Positions 34,861 through 46,862 of a DNA stretch of 64,000 nucleotides are shown here, in pieces. The position numbers and the translations under genes were made by a program. The notes under the pieces were generated by a model, which worked only from the letters and a program-made list of their open reading frames with translations, was not told the origin of the DNA and did no database searches. Each line of letters starts with the position of its first letter. The stretch's first letter is position 1. The DNA comes from Gentiana macrophylla (taxonomy: Eukaryota; Streptophyta; Magnoliopsida; Gentianales; Gentianaceae): NCBI GenBank assembly GCA_026214975.1, contig CM047808.1:63576583-63640582 (forward strand), read 5' to 3'.

Positions 34861-36495
34861 CTTTTAAGAGTACTGAGAGAGCACAAGGGAGCGTTTGGAC
34901 GGACAATTGCAGATATTAGAGAAATAAGCCCATCGGTGTGCATGCATAAGATCTCTGTAGACCCTGAGAAGAAAGCAGTAGCACAACCTCAAAGGAGTTT
35001 GACACCACAACTGAAGGATGTTGTTAAGGAAGAGATCATAAAGATGTTGGAGATGGGAATCATTTTCCCAATCGCAGACAGTGAGTGGGTAAGCCCGATT
35101 CATGTGGTGCCTAAGAAAGGAGGATTCACTGTCCAACCTAATGAGTTTGATGAGCTAATCCCTGTGAGATTAATTACTGGACATCGAGTTTGCATAGACT
35201 TCAGGAAACTGAATGATGCAACTCGTAAAGATCATTTTCCCCTACCATTCATTGATCAAATGTTAGAAAGATTAAGCGGTCAAGCGTTTTATTGTTTCTT
35301 AGATGGATATTCTGGTTACTATCAGATCCATATTGCCCCCGAGGACCGCAAGAAAACCACTTTCACATGCCCATATGGAACATTTGCATACAATCGCATG
35401 CCTTTTGGGTTATGTAATGCACCAGCAACATTCCAAAGGCGCATGATGTCATTATTTGCGGACATGGTGGACGATTTTCTAGAGATTTTCATGGATGATT
35501 TCTCAGTATTTGGAGATAGCTTCGATAAATGCTTGGAAAATTTGAGTACAGTGTTGAAAAGATGTGAAGAGACCAATCTTGTACTTAACTGGGAAAAATG
35601 CCATTTCATGGTTACAGAAGGAATAGTGTTGGGTCATAGAATTTCAAAGAAAGGAAGGGATGTTGATAGAGCAAAGATAGAAGTGATAGAGAAGTTACCC
35701 CACCCAACGAACTAGAACACGTTGCGAGCCTTTCTTGGCCACGCAGGATTTTATATGAGGTTTATCAAGGACATCTCTAAAGTTTGTTGACCTTTGACGG
35801 AATTACTTATAAAAGATGTACCTTTCGTATTTGGAGATGATTGCAAGAAAGAATTCAACACATTGAAGCGAATGCTTATAACCGCCCCAATTCTGGTAGC
35901 ACCAGATTGGAACAAACCTTTTGAGCTTATGTGTGATGCAAGCGACACGGCAGTTGGAGCAGCTCTGGGACAATGGGAGGATAGAATCTTTAAGCCTATT
36001 TATTACACCGGTCGTACCTTTAACAGTGCCCAGAGGAATTATATGACTACGGAGAAGGAACTCTTAGCTGTCATCTTTGCATTTGACAAGTTTCCACCAT
36101 ATCTAATAGAATCGAAAGTCACTGTATTTACTGACCATGCAGCTTTGAAATACCTTCTTACCAAGCAAGACTCCAAGCCAAGATTATTAAGATGGATTCT
36201 ACTCTTACAAGAGTTTGATGTTGAAATCAAAGACAAAAAGAGATCTGAGAACCAGGTGGCTGATCACCTGTCAAGATTAACTTTGCTGGAAGAAGAGCAA
36301 CCGACTGAGATCAAGGAATGTTTTCCTGATGAACAACTGTTTTCCGTCTCAGTGGTGGCTCGGGTTGAGTCTCAGACCCGATATCGTACATCAAGAGTGG
36401 GCAAGGTATACCCTTGGTTTGTTGACATTGTGAATTACTTAACAGGGAAGTACCTACCACCAATGCAGATAAGAAGAAGTTCTGTACATATCTGA
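34861..36495 (+). pseudogene. G1 reverse transcriptase and RNase H
   Basis: One reading frame with two stops: TAG at 35713-35715 and TGA near 35788. The reverse transcriptase shows VCIDFRKLNDATRKDHFPLP, FLDGYSGYYQIHIAPED, YNRMPFGLCNAPATFQRRM and the catalytic FMDDFSVFG (FxDD form common in Athila). RNase H has [39 protein letters not shown] (first 20 typical) and [11 protein letters not shown]. The frame is lost near 36470, before integrase. Confidence 0.9.
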
Positions 36496-36499
36496 AGTA

Positions 36500-37613
36500 T
36501 TATCATTGGGACGATCCCTGTCTATACAAATTGTGCCCTGATGCCATTCTTAGAAGATGCGTCCATGATGATGAGATTCTATGTATTTTGCACATGTGTC
36601 ATGCTAGAGAAGTTGGAGGTCACTATGGACCAGACAAGACAGCAGCGAAGGTACTGCAGTGTGGATTCTATTGGCCAACAATTCATAAATCTACTTACGT
36701 GTTTACAAGATCCTGTCATTCATGTCAAATGACTTGCAATATTTCTAAGTGGAACAAGATGCCACTGCAGAGTATCTTATAGGTGGAAGTATTTGATGTT
36801 TGGGGAATTGATTTCGTTGGGCCCTTCACATCGTCAGAATCAAATCGTTACATCCTGGTAGCAGTTGATTATGTTTCCAAATGGGTGGAAGTGGTGGCTT
36901 CACCTACTAATGATGCCAGGGTTGTCCTGAGATTTCTTAAGAAAAACATTTTGATGAGGCTTGGTGTGCCCAGAGCCATAATTAGTGACGGAGGGAGTCA
37001 TTTCTGTAATAGGTTGTTTGAGAAGTTGATGATAAGATATGGTGTTAGACATAAGATTGCAGCAGCATATCACCCCCAGACGAGTGGACAAGTAGAAGTC
37101 ATGAATAGAGAGATTAGAGGATATTAGAGAAGACTGTGAATCCCACAAGGAATGATTGGTCTTTGAAATTAGATGACGCTCTTTGGGCATATAGAACAGC
37201 TTATAGGACCACGATTGGGATGTCACCATGTATGATAGTGTTTGGAAAATCATGTTATTTACCGGTAGAACTCGAGCACCGAGCACTGTGGGCTACGAGA
37301 TTTCTAAACATGGATGAGGATTTAGCCGGTGAAAAAAGAATGCTAGAGTGGAATAGATTGGAGGAGTTTAGACTTCAAGCGTATGAGAATACAAGGATTT
37401 ACAAGGAAAGAACGAAACGCTTGCATGATAAGAATATTCTGAACCGCACATTCCAAGTTGGAGATAAAGTGCTGGTGTACAATTCGCGTCTTCGTCTTTT
37501 TACTGGGAAGTTGAAGTCTAGATGGTATGGACCACATGTAGTCATGAAAGTCTACAATTCAGGAGCATGTGAAGTTAGACATGAACACTCTTGGCAAACT
37601 TCATAGTTAACGG
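36500..37613 (+). pseudogene. G1 integrase
   Basis: The zinc-binding segment HMCHAREVGGHYG...CHSCQM precedes a TAG at about 36780. The core has WGIDFVGPF (D), [11 protein letters not shown] (D) and [15 protein letters not shown] (E). A stop and frame change near 37123 separate the C-terminal part (37136-37606) with [19 protein letters not shown] and a [24 protein letters not shown] chromatin-side region (quoted in part). Normal domain order; three defects. Confidence 0.88.
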
Positions 37614-39064
37614 CCACAGACTGAAACATTACCAAGAGCACAATTATAACCCTGAATTGGAAGTCTTTGCGTTAGATGAGACATAATATGAATGAAGGAG
37701 CCCTATTAGTACAGTCAATTTGATGACTATAAACTCAGAACTATTTCTAAACCCTTATTTATTGCTTTTGTTTATTTTATTTTGTCAATAAAGTAGTTGG
37801 ACAATTGCAAGGTTTTTTTCATCACATATATCTTCAGTCACCTGACTAGAGATATATGTGGTTTTTTCCTTCAAGATTCTCATGTGATAACCTCGTAAAA
37901 GTTTTTGTGTCTTGCTTAGGACGATAACAGAATAAAGTGGCTTAAACTGTTTTTGCGCATTCCTTTGGTATGCACAATTACCGCCACCTTATTTTCTTAT
38001 TGCCCTCTGCATGTTACTCACAGTTTTTTTGGAAGCATTTGGAAAGCAGGTAATAACTTGGAAGAGGAATGACCTAGGAGCTAACGATTACGCTCCGGGA
38101 TTCGTTTGGACTCAGCCGACGTTTCCATAGCTAAGTACTTTTCCTTTTCTTTATTATTTGTCATTGGGGACAATGTTATAATAAGTGGGGGGTAAGGCGT
38201 CTTAGCTGTGTAGTCGAAAAAGGGAATATTTTTGAAATTTTAACACTGTTTTTAGCTTGCTATTTGCATGTTTTCGAGTAAGGAATTGGTAGAAAATGAG
38301 ACCAAGTTCAATTTGAAGTGAGCTATAGCATATTCAATTTAGTATGGAAGAATGAGCATATGTTATGTTACGTGAAGTAGTAACTTATTAATTATTATTC
38401 TATCATTGCAATCAATATTTGAGGACATAATCTGAGTGAGAAGTGTTTAAGATTAGATGATGAATTGTTTTAACCGGGAATCATTATTTGGCTGTCCATA
38501 TACTTTCACAAATTGTTGTAAGACAAGGGAAGAAACTTGGATGACGAAACGTGACTGGGACAACGGACTTATGAGAGAAAGAGAAAGAGAAAAAAGATAG
38601 GAAATCTGCCCCAAAAAAATGAAAAAAGAAAAAGAAAAAAATGAAATAAAAAGATATGCAATAAAGGCACTCGTGTAAAAAAGGCACGACCCTCACATAA
38701 AAAGAAACAAACGAGGACTTAAGAGCGATGCTCAGTCCCCAAGTCCGCCCGAACAAATTACGGTACCATGTTGTGTAACCAAGTCTGAAAGTAAGATGAG
38801 CGAGTGTATGTGCAAGCAAGTTAAGATTGTGTGGTTAATACAACTTGATTCTTCTCACGAACGCACTATCACAACTGATTCATCACACAACATATTGATG
38901 CATGATAAGTAGTGATTAATGGAGAGCTTATGGATTGTGGCTCAATATATGTTTCTGCCAGAAATCTTTATTGAATATGTGGTATTTGATGGGGATTGTT
39001 CTTGGAGGTACATTCCGCCGCAATACTCTGCTCGCGGACGAGCAGAACGCTAGTGGGGGGTAGT
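37614..39064 (+). other. G1 3' untranslated region with polypurine tract
   Basis: About 1.45 kb without a supported ORF. Athila elements may carry an envelope-like ORF here; none is visible. A run of A-rich sequence lies at 38575-38720. CTAGTGGGGGGTAGT directly before the 3' LTR is the polypurine tract. Confidence 0.65.
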
Positions 39065-40510
39065 TGATGACGATAGAAATAGTCTATCCTATGGCATCAA
39101 TATTCTATCCATTATGAACTAAAAATAGTTGTTTCGACCTATAAATATGAACCATTAACGTTGAATATCATATGTCGGGTTCGTGAGTCGAAATTTGCAC
39201 TTAGCGTTTATTTTCCCTATTCCGATATTATTTCATGCATTATTTGATGAATTTCAGGATACGGAATATTGGGTTGAGCATGATGGACGAATCTGGAGTG
39301 GCCTGGACGAAAAGAATGGGCCTAGGGTATTCTAGAAGCAACCAAGTTAAGTCGTTTGAAGAAAAAAGGCAAAAATACCCTAGGTAACCCGAGGGCGGTG
39401 CCAACTTACCGAGGTCCCAGAATCTTTCGAAACACGTTTTCTTGGACGAGGGGTCAAACTGGATGATTCTAAGTCGGTTTAGATAGCTATAAATAAGAGG
39501 CATCGCCTCAGAACAAAATGTACTCAAATTATTCAAGGAAATTATGCAATAAAAGTTCTTTTTACTTTATTTTATTTATTTTATGAGTTCTGGTCGGAGA
39601 GACGATGGAGTCGCCGCCTAGGGAGAGATCCGAAGGAGATCTACGCTCGTCTTTGAGGGTATGATTTTCTATCTTTTCCAAGATGTAGATCTATCGTTGT
39701 TCTATTCGACTAGTATGTTTTAATTGCTTATTTAGTTTAATTATGTAGTAGTTAGTTTATTTTTCCCATGTGTTATAGAACTGATTCGTTGGTGAAGAAA
39801 TCATGAAATAGTAGTTGCGTTCTTCAGATCTGCGACTGTCTATATCGCTAGATCTGGATACCTAGTAAATTAATAATTCATGATATTCGGCGCCAGCTAC
39901 GTTGATCGATAGATTTAATTTACATGTTAGTGTCTTGATCAACTATTTGCATGTTATCGTAAATTAACATGAAGGACCGCAAGTGAAGTGTTAAATAGGA
40001 CATTATCTAGAATAGACCCTAGGAACGTGCTGGTCAATGTCGACAGCTGTCTAGGCGGGTTTGCGGTATGAGGTATCACTCAATATCGGCAGCTCTAGTT
40101 CTTTATGCGTATGGGCTATTACGAACCAATTAAGGATGGTAGCTTGCATATATATTGTCTAATGCCATTGTCCGAGTAGATAGGGTTAGGAGTTGTACCC
40201 GTAGCTGAACAATGAATAAATTCACCAATGGGGAGGACTGTTGCATGTGTGGGGGGAATAACTAATTACTCATAATTTAACTAATACATTAGAAACTCCA
40301 GTTTGCTTCATTGAACTTGTATAATCTTGTTAGTTTGAGGCACCAATACTACTATCTATATATTTAGTTGGTCGTAGACCATTAATTGTGACAACTCAAT
40401 CTTGATAATTAGACGTTCTTACGAGTCTCTGTGGGATTCGACCTTGACTCACCAGTACTCTACTACGATACACCTAGTCCTATTGCTAGTAAGTGCCCTG
40501 CACGCGATAA
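39065..40510 (+). mobile_element. 3' LTR of G1
   Basis: 1446 bp, collinear with the 5' LTR. It ends GCGATAA where the 5' LTR ends GCGATCA, so the terminal CA is mutated. It is followed directly by the TGGTG duplication. TATA box at 39489-39495. Confidence 0.92.
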
Positions 40511-41120
40511 TGGTGGTAGCTGGTGAAGAGGCATACGTAAACCTTCAAGGACTAGGGGCTCAAGCATTTGAAGAGCCGCAATCCAACATGTTCTTTGATT
40601 GTTTAGATAGTGAAGCTAGGATTAACCAAGGACTATTGTTTAGGACTTTCTGTAAGAGCTCGCCTCAAGAAGTTCTAGTGGAATTTTCTTCCTACACCAC
40701 AGGGGAAGAGAGGACTGACATGATTACACCACCTGGAACATCTATAAATCTTGTTTCATTTACTTTAAGCATTTACATTATGTTATTTGTTTATTATAGT
40801 ATTTATTATTGTTTGCATAGCATACTAAGAACTGATTGTTACACAACTCACAGCTCACAAACGGACATCCATCAGAATTCAGTTTTACATACTTAGCTTT
40901 CACAAGAGAATAACAAGATCAATAAAAAGGCTAGAATTATATTCGCTGCCGGTGGACTCAGTTTTTTTATAAGTCAGTTTGACTTAGACTCAGCTTTGTC
41001 ATCTCAACTCCACACAAGTTAAAACTGAATCTTAATTTGTCTAAAATCCAGTTTTAGGGACAAGTTTATTCACCCCCCCCCCCCCTCTAAACTTGTGTTA
41101 GACTTTCCAAGGGACCAACA
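40511..41120 (+). mobile_element. LTR B-2, 3' segment
   Basis: Starts with the right TGGTG copy and resumes the copia LTR (TAGCTGGTGAAGAGG). It runs through a pyrimidine run at about 41071-41094 to CCAACA at 41120. It abuts gypsy Y protease sequence, so family B is inserted in Y. The ORF crossing the G1/LTR boundary (40402-40896) is chance. Confidence 0.88.
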
Positions 41121-41608
41121 GTTTGATTAGTGGGAAGCTTTGCTTAATGAAAATTGATGCGGGAAGTCAGCCAATGTCATAAGTCTTTGGTTTTGTCTCC
41201 AATTTAGCTATTTCTACGACACGCCATCCTCAACCGTATACGTTGCAAGGGCTCAATGATGTTGGTGAAATGCGAGTTACCAAACAGGCCTTAATCTCTT
41301 TTAATCTTGGTAGGCTCGATGATGAAGTTTTATGTGATGTAGTCCCTATACATGCCTGCCATATCCTACTTGGGAGACCATGGAAATATGAGAGGAGAGT
41401 TACGTACGATGGGTATTTGAATAGCTACACCTTGCGCCATAAGGGGATGAGACTTACACTCCGTTCTTTATCCCCCAAAAATGCCCACAAAGATCAACTC
41501 AAATTGGCAGCCACACGTGAGGAAGCTCATTTGAAACATGAATCCAAAAAGGAAAATCATTGGTTGAAGCAAACAATGACGAGAGTGTTAACATTCGAGA
41601 GGAGGTAG
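41121..41608 (+). pseudogene. Gypsy Y protease region (chromovirus-like)
   Basis: Reads IDAGSQPMS at the start (active site region; a D-S/A-G type), then TRHPQPYTLQGLNDVGEMRVTKQ and DEVLCDVVPIHACHILLGRPW, the hallmark of Ty3/gypsy chromovirus proteases. A stop lies near 41180. Sequence after KNAHKDQLKLAATREE becomes Lys/Glu-rich and ends at 41608. No reverse transcriptase or integrase follows. Confidence 0.8.
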
Positions 41609-42319
41609 TCCAAGAGTCGATGGTGGCAGATGAAATCGCCGAGGAGAATAAGAGTGTGGCAGAAGTAGTTAACGACGATAAGGCAATTGTTATGGACGAG
41701 ATAGTGCACATGGATGAGACAGTCATTGATGGTTATGTTGTGAGTGATGTTGAGTGTGAGGATTTGCATGATCCTTGTGATGAGTTGGAAAGCGCTGTAG
41801 GTGGTCGTCAAGTTGTTGATGCGAAAGTGGAATTGTCTGAAGCATCTATTGTGGAGAAAGAAGAAGATTTTATGTAACTAAACTCTAGTTCCAGCCTTGT
41901 TGAATTTTCTTTGCAGGGACATGGTGATTATCTAATTGAGGAAAGCTCTTTGCCTACGGTGGTTCTTGATCATGACCACATCATTATTGGCAAACCGGAG
42001 CATACTTATTAGGATCCGTTTTCTGAGATTATTGACGCTTCTTCGACTAAAATTTGCTATCATTATTAATTTGTTCCTTCACGGGCAGTAATCCATAGGT
42101 TTCTCAACTCCAAGTCGAACTATTTTGCTGATACGATTTTGATGCATGACTCTGCAACAAAGCATGCTGTTGATGAGAATTTATTTATTCGACTCATATT
42201 TGATCCCGGTGTTCGTTTGTAGATCTTTTGTCTATGTTCATGTTTGATTGGTGATGGTGCTCGCGTTTATGACGTCCTATTGATTCGAGGACGAATCATT
42301 TCCAACCGGGAGGGAATGA
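41560..42319 (+). pseudogene. Gypsy Y polyprotein tail, internally deleted
   Basis: 41560-41877 is an acidic segment (EEVVQESMVADEIAEENK). Degenerate coding then leads to DSRTNHFQPGGNDVIQPE at the LTR boundary, which resembles the SRTN-F-x-x-G-x-ND end of chromovirus polyproteins. The protease is therefore joined to the polyprotein end with RT, RNase H and integrase missing, making Y a non-autonomous deletion derivative. Confidence 0.65.
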
Positions 42320-42948
42320 TGTGATCCAACCTGAGAAGAATGAAGGGTAGAGCCATGATGGGCTTGGATAAATTAATTAGACGTCTTTGGTTTGATTTTT
42401 TGTGTCAATAAGGCCAGCCCATTTGTTTGGGGCGCCTCTTTGGTCCTTTGTATTATTTTATGCGGTTTTTTTAGTAGTAATAGGCAAAAAGCCCATTCAG
42501 GGAGATGTCTATATAGTAGTATATTGGGTTAAGTACACATTTTCAGCAAATAAAATCCATTTGGGCTTATTATAGTCAATTTAGGCTTACTGGGAAATAA
42601 ATTGGCGAAAATTACTATGTAATTTATCCCACATTGCTTAGGAGTTTGTTAGTCATTTATTTTGTAGCCTATATAAAGGCCTTCTATGTACAATTTTAAT
42701 ACAACAACAATTATGAAAATCATTATTATTATAATGAGAGAAGTTTCTCTTGGTTAAGTCGTTAGGTTTAAAAATTGTTTGCGAGTGAGTTTTCTCTTCG
42801 TCGTAGAGAAAACACTCTTAAGAACGAATCAGCGTGTTGAGCAACCATTGTGTGTTCTTAGCCTCGATCCTAGGTCGGAGACTCTAGGACTAGGTTTTTG
42901 TAGCTCTCGATTGGTCCCTTAGTTACTTACTTCGCACGTATCGCATCA
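42320..42948 (+). mobile_element. LTR of gypsy Y (3' side of an internal region)
   Basis: TGTGATCCAACC...TATCGCATCA, 629 bp. It matches 46237-46862. TATA-type CCTATATAAAGG near 42667. It is preceded by the polyprotein end and GGGAGGGAATGA. It is followed by minus-strand gypsy M gag, not by a primer-binding site, so it acts as a 3' LTR. Confidence 0.88.
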
Positions 42949-44033
42949 TGCACGGTAGTGGACTTTTAGATATGCTCAACCCTTATCGCATGATCCAACA
43001 AATCGGCCATATCCTGAGGAGGGACACCTGACAACCTATCCTGAATCTGCTGAGTTAACCCTTCCTCAAACTTATACGTTAGAACCTTCTCATTAGTCGA
43101 CATTCCTGGCACATACTCACTTAACTCATCAAACTTGTGGGAATACTCAAGAACTGTCATCTCGTCTTGCTTTAACCTGAAAAACTCTGCAGCCTTTTAC
43201 GAACGCACAGAGGAGGGGAAATACTTTTTATAGAACAACTCCTTAAAGGTTTTACAATCTGGATACGGTCCCCTTGTAGCTACGACTGCCTTACTCCACA
43301 TTTGAGCACCCTCTTTCAATGAAGATGCACGCAAGCTAACCCACTTATTCTCCGGCACCTCTAAAATCTCTAGAAGCCTTTCCATTTCCTTATTCCAATA
43401 CTCTGATGTCTCAGAACCACCTATACCATTGAACACCGGAGCATTATTCTTTTGCAAGCTTGTGAACCAACTGCCTGCCTTGGGTGCTCGTCCCGTTGAC
43501 CTTTCTGCCTGAAGCTCCCTGATCATCCTTTCCTTCCTTTCATCCCTATTTCTCATGTATGCCATGAACATCTGCATCATTGAATCATCATGAACTCCAG
43601 AACCACTTCCTACACCAGAACCTGTATGAAAGACAGTGGGACCTAGAGTGAACTGTGCCCCGAACAAGCCCGTAAAAGGAACCTGTTGATACTATGCTGA
43701 GGGACCATATGGAAACCTAGCTGACTGACCTACCTGCTAGTGGGTGTGAGAGTCAGGTGGTGGTGGAGGAGGGGTAGCCAGACGAGAAGAGGATGGTAGC
43801 ATTTCAGAAGTAGTCCTGGAAGGGGCATCTGATGCATGATGCTGAGGCCCTTGTGAAAGCCCTTGGGAAAGCCCTTAAGACTGGCCCTGAGATCGGCACT
43901 GAGTTCTTCCATGCCGCTGCCCCTGAGTCCTCGGTGGGAGCGAAGCTGTAAGAGGGACCGGTTTTGATGATGCCGGAGGATACTGGTCTGAACGGTTAGA
44001 TGTAGAACGGCTAACTCTCCTATCACCTGCCAT
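42949..44033 (-). pseudogene. Gypsy M gag, N-terminal part
   Basis: The probable ATG is the complement of 44031-44033 (MAGDRRVSRS). The N-terminal part needs frame changes. 43667-43197 carries FMAYMRNRDERKERM, SEYWNKEMERLLEIL and FKELFYKKYFPSSVR, a Ty3/gypsy gag (retrotrans_gag) core. 43160-42966 continues with LEYSHKFDELSEYVPG and DLLDHAIRVEHI. It ends at the Y LTR boundary; the CCHC part expected next is found instead at 46144 on the far side. Confidence 0.8.
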
Positions 44034-44136
44034 CTCTATAAAATAAGAAAAGTGTTAGAACCACTCTCTAACTAAGGTCAAACCTAAAGATTAACATCCT
44101 AGACAACAGTGATTACGCATGAGTATTCCTAACTTA

Positions 44137-44151
44137 GTCTCTGATACCAAC
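44137..44151 (-). promoter_or_regulatory. Primer-binding site of gypsy M
   Basis: On the minus strand GTTGGTATCAGAGAC follows directly after the LTR end (...GGGCTTTACA). It is an initiator-Met type site and fixes the minus orientation. Confidence 0.8.
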
Positions 44152-45866
44152 TGTAAAGCCCTTATCCTGAGTACCGAGTCCTTATACGGACATGGGACGT
44201 TCTGCACGTGACATTTAGAGTAAACCCTAAATCTCACGTAAAACTCATGTCATTTCAGAGTATTTAAAGATTCACGCGGAAGAAAACAAGCTGAAGACTC
44301 AGGAAAAAACCCTTAGGGTCTTTAACACAACAACTCAACCAGGAATAACTGCTGTCAAACTAAATCATAAATAAATGAAAGGAAATACTATCATCCATCA
44401 CAGCTGACTTGTCTGAAAAGAAAGAACTACACTAATGGCAACATTGCCTTATTAGAAAGAATGACTATAAAAGGAAACAAAAACATAAACGACTTCATTG
44501 CTCTACTCCTGAGCTAGCGCTCCAAGCTCGTCATCAAACTCATCATGTACCTGCAACCTTCTTATTCTAAATAAATGAGTGAGCACTAGATAGATGCTCA
44601 GAAAGGAGAAAGAAGATCAAAAGGGAGATTCATGTTTGTCGGATGCCGGGAGACACGACATGAATCTACTTATCCAGTTAAAAAACAATTGAATATAAAC
44701 TTGAAACGTTTAGAATACTACGTTTTAAACATAACTTGAAGCATAAAAGGAAGCCATTTCTAAAACGGACATAATAATGCATAGAAAACATGTCTACTTA
44801 CTAAATATGTTTATCTTGCACGAACTGGTTTGTTACATTAATTACTTGATCAAACTTACGTAAGCTATCTACTAACCCATACTTTGCACTAACTATAGCA
44901 TGTTCGTGTCTTGTATATCATGTTTATGTCTCTTACTGACTTAGCATAATCATATTCTTGTCTTGTCTTTCGTATTCATGTCATGTTCATGTTGCAACTT
45001 TGGGTAATACGACTGGCACATCCCCACGTGACACATAGGATCACGGTACTCTTGTAATACATCGTCTTGGGAACACAGTGGGTAATAACCAACAATACAT
45101 CCAAATACGACCCGTGAGTCTGTCGCAGTGCTCTTGTAACACATTGCGGTTATTGTATATTTAGCGAGTAAAACACATAGGGGCACATAAAGCACATAAG
45201 ACCATGTTTAATACCATATCTAGGATACGGGAAACATACCAAAGCATAACAACGCCGAACTCCCATCCTATCTCCACTACTCGTAACTTAAATGCATAAA
45301 ACACTTTACATAAAAGTAACTACAAAACAAAATAACATTCTTAAAACATAGCTTGGCAAGTACCCGGCAACAAACAATTATGTCTAGTCTCGTGCAGTTT
45401 AACATAAACAATATTAAAACAACTTAAAGGCTTGATCTTTAAAATAAAACGGAACCTTTTGATAGAAGAACTCCTTACCTTAAACTTCAAGTATTCTCAA
45501 AGAATTTACTGAATCTACAAACACCTATTACAGAACAATCAAATCTAACATCAATTCTATGTCAAAACTACAATTTTACGATGATACGATAACGAGCCCT
45601 AAATTTTTTAGAGCTAGGGCGGAGCTGAACTACAGCAGATTGGAGATAATACCTTGCTGAAAATATCAGATAGATTGGGTAAAATTGTTCGTCTCGTTGT
45701 TGTGATCGTTTTGACGGTTTGTATCTCGCAAAACGGATCGACGGAACACCGTTAAAACTAAATCTTCCACGCAGCCATTGCGTCGGAAAGGTAAGCGAGT
45801 AGCTGCAGCTTCTTTTTTTTTTTTGGTCTTCTGACAATGCTTATGCATTGTGTTGCGTGATGTACA
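44152..45866 (-). mobile_element. LTR of gypsy M
   Basis: On the plus strand TGTAAAGCCC...GATGTACA, 1715 bp, with TGTA/TACA ends. A primer-binding site lies on one side and a polypurine tract plus polyprotein-end remnant on the other (45867-45980), so it is shared by two internal regions. The gene-free interior has no ORF worth calling. It is related at its terminus to LTR S at 47198. Confidence 0.75.
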
Positions 45867-46236
45867 TATATATAGATAATAATACCCTATCCATTTTCTT
45901 TTATTTTCTGTTTTTCTTTTATTTCAAATTTCCTTTTAAAAAAAAAAATTTTATTTCTCCCCTTTTTATAAGAAGTTCCGTCCTTGAAATTTGACGCACC
46001 TGGCGACGCATTCAATGCAAAAACTCTAGAAGGTCCACCCATATGGCCTTGAGGAGACGCTGAAGAATTTGTCGTCTGACCATGCTTCTTGGGGCAATCC
46101 TTGATTATATGACATGGCTGACCACACTCAAAACACATTGGCATACCTAGACGGCACTCATCGGGATGATACTAATAGATGGAGCCTTACTTTCCTGCAT
46201 CTCATCATGTTGCCTCTTATCTCCAACTCGCTCTAA
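45867..46236 (-). pseudogene. Gypsy M gag CCHC knuckle fused to the 3' polyprotein end
   Basis: In minus direction: LERVGDKRQHDEMQESK, a stop, then MCFECGQPCHIIKDCP, which is a CX2CX4HX4C zinc knuckle (46138-46097), and SPQGHMGGPSRVFALNA. The next segment, AAATTTCAAGGACGG...AAAAAGGGGAGAAAT, looks like the 3' end of a Tekay/Del-type pol with its polypurine tract. The protease-to-integrase block is missing, so this is a large internal deletion. Confidence 0.65.
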
Positions 46237-46862
46237 TGTGATCTAGCCTGAGAAGAATGAAGGGTAGAGCAATGATGGGTTTGAATAAATTAATTAGAAA
46301 TCTTTTATTTGATTTTATGTGCAATAAGGCCAACCCATTTGTTTGGGGTGCCACTTTGGTCCTTTGTATTATTTTATGCTGTTTTTAGTACTAATAGGAC
46401 AAAAGCTCATTCGGGGAGATGTCTATATAGTAGTATATTGAGTTAAGTATTTATTTTCAGCAATTAAACGCTATTTGAGCTTATTATAGTCAAGTTAGGC
46501 CCACTGGGAAATAAAGTGGCGGAAATTACTATGTAATTTATCCCACATTGCTTAGGAGTTTGTTAGACATTTTTTTTGTAGCTTATATAAAGGATTTCTA
46601 TGTACAATTTTAATACAACAACAATTATGAAAATCATTATTATTATATTGAGAGAAGTTTATCTTGGTTAAGTCGTTAGGCTTAAAAATCACTTGCGAGT
46701 GAGCTTTCTCTTTGTTGTAGAGAAAACACCCTGAAGAACGAATCGGTGTGTTGAGCAACCTTTGTGTGTTCTTAGCCTCGATCCTAGATCGGAGACTCTA
46801 GGACTAGGTTTTCATAGCTCTCGATTGGTCCCTTAGTTACTTCCTGGGCACGTATCGCATCA
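46237..46862 (+). mobile_element. LTR of gypsy Y (5' side of an internal region)
   Basis: TGTGATCTAGCC...TATCGCATCA, 626 bp, collinear with 42320-42948. CTTATATAAAGG near 46581 is the TATA element. It is followed at once by GTTGGTAGCAGAGCAC, a one-base variant of the initiator-Met primer-binding site, so it acts as a 5' LTR. The five bases before it (TCTAA) do not match those after the other LTR (TGCAC). Confidence 0.88.

Larger units (their letters stand above)
30405..40510 (+). mobile_element. Athila-type Ty3/gypsy element G1, full length, defective
   Basis: About 10.1 kb with both LTRs, an Asp-type primer-binding site at 31860-31877, gag, protease, reverse transcriptase, RNase H, integrase, polypurine tract and a perfect 5-bp target duplication. 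The order PR-RT-RH-IN and motifs such as FPLPFIDQMLERL and FMDDFSVFGDSFD fit the Athila lineage. Every coding domain has a stop or frameshift, so it is not autonomous. The completeness of the ends suggests a younger insertion than its hosts. Confidence 0.92.

Noticed and set aside
38484..38819. A 111-aa minus-strand ORF in the G1 3' region, considered as an antisense ORF.
   Set aside because: Phe/Ser-rich low-complexity translation of an A-rich tract; nothing like an Athila envelope-like ORF.
40402..40896. A 164-aa ORF spanning the end of G1 and the copia LTR.
   Set aside because: It crosses a target-site duplication between two unrelated elements, so it is a chance fusion.
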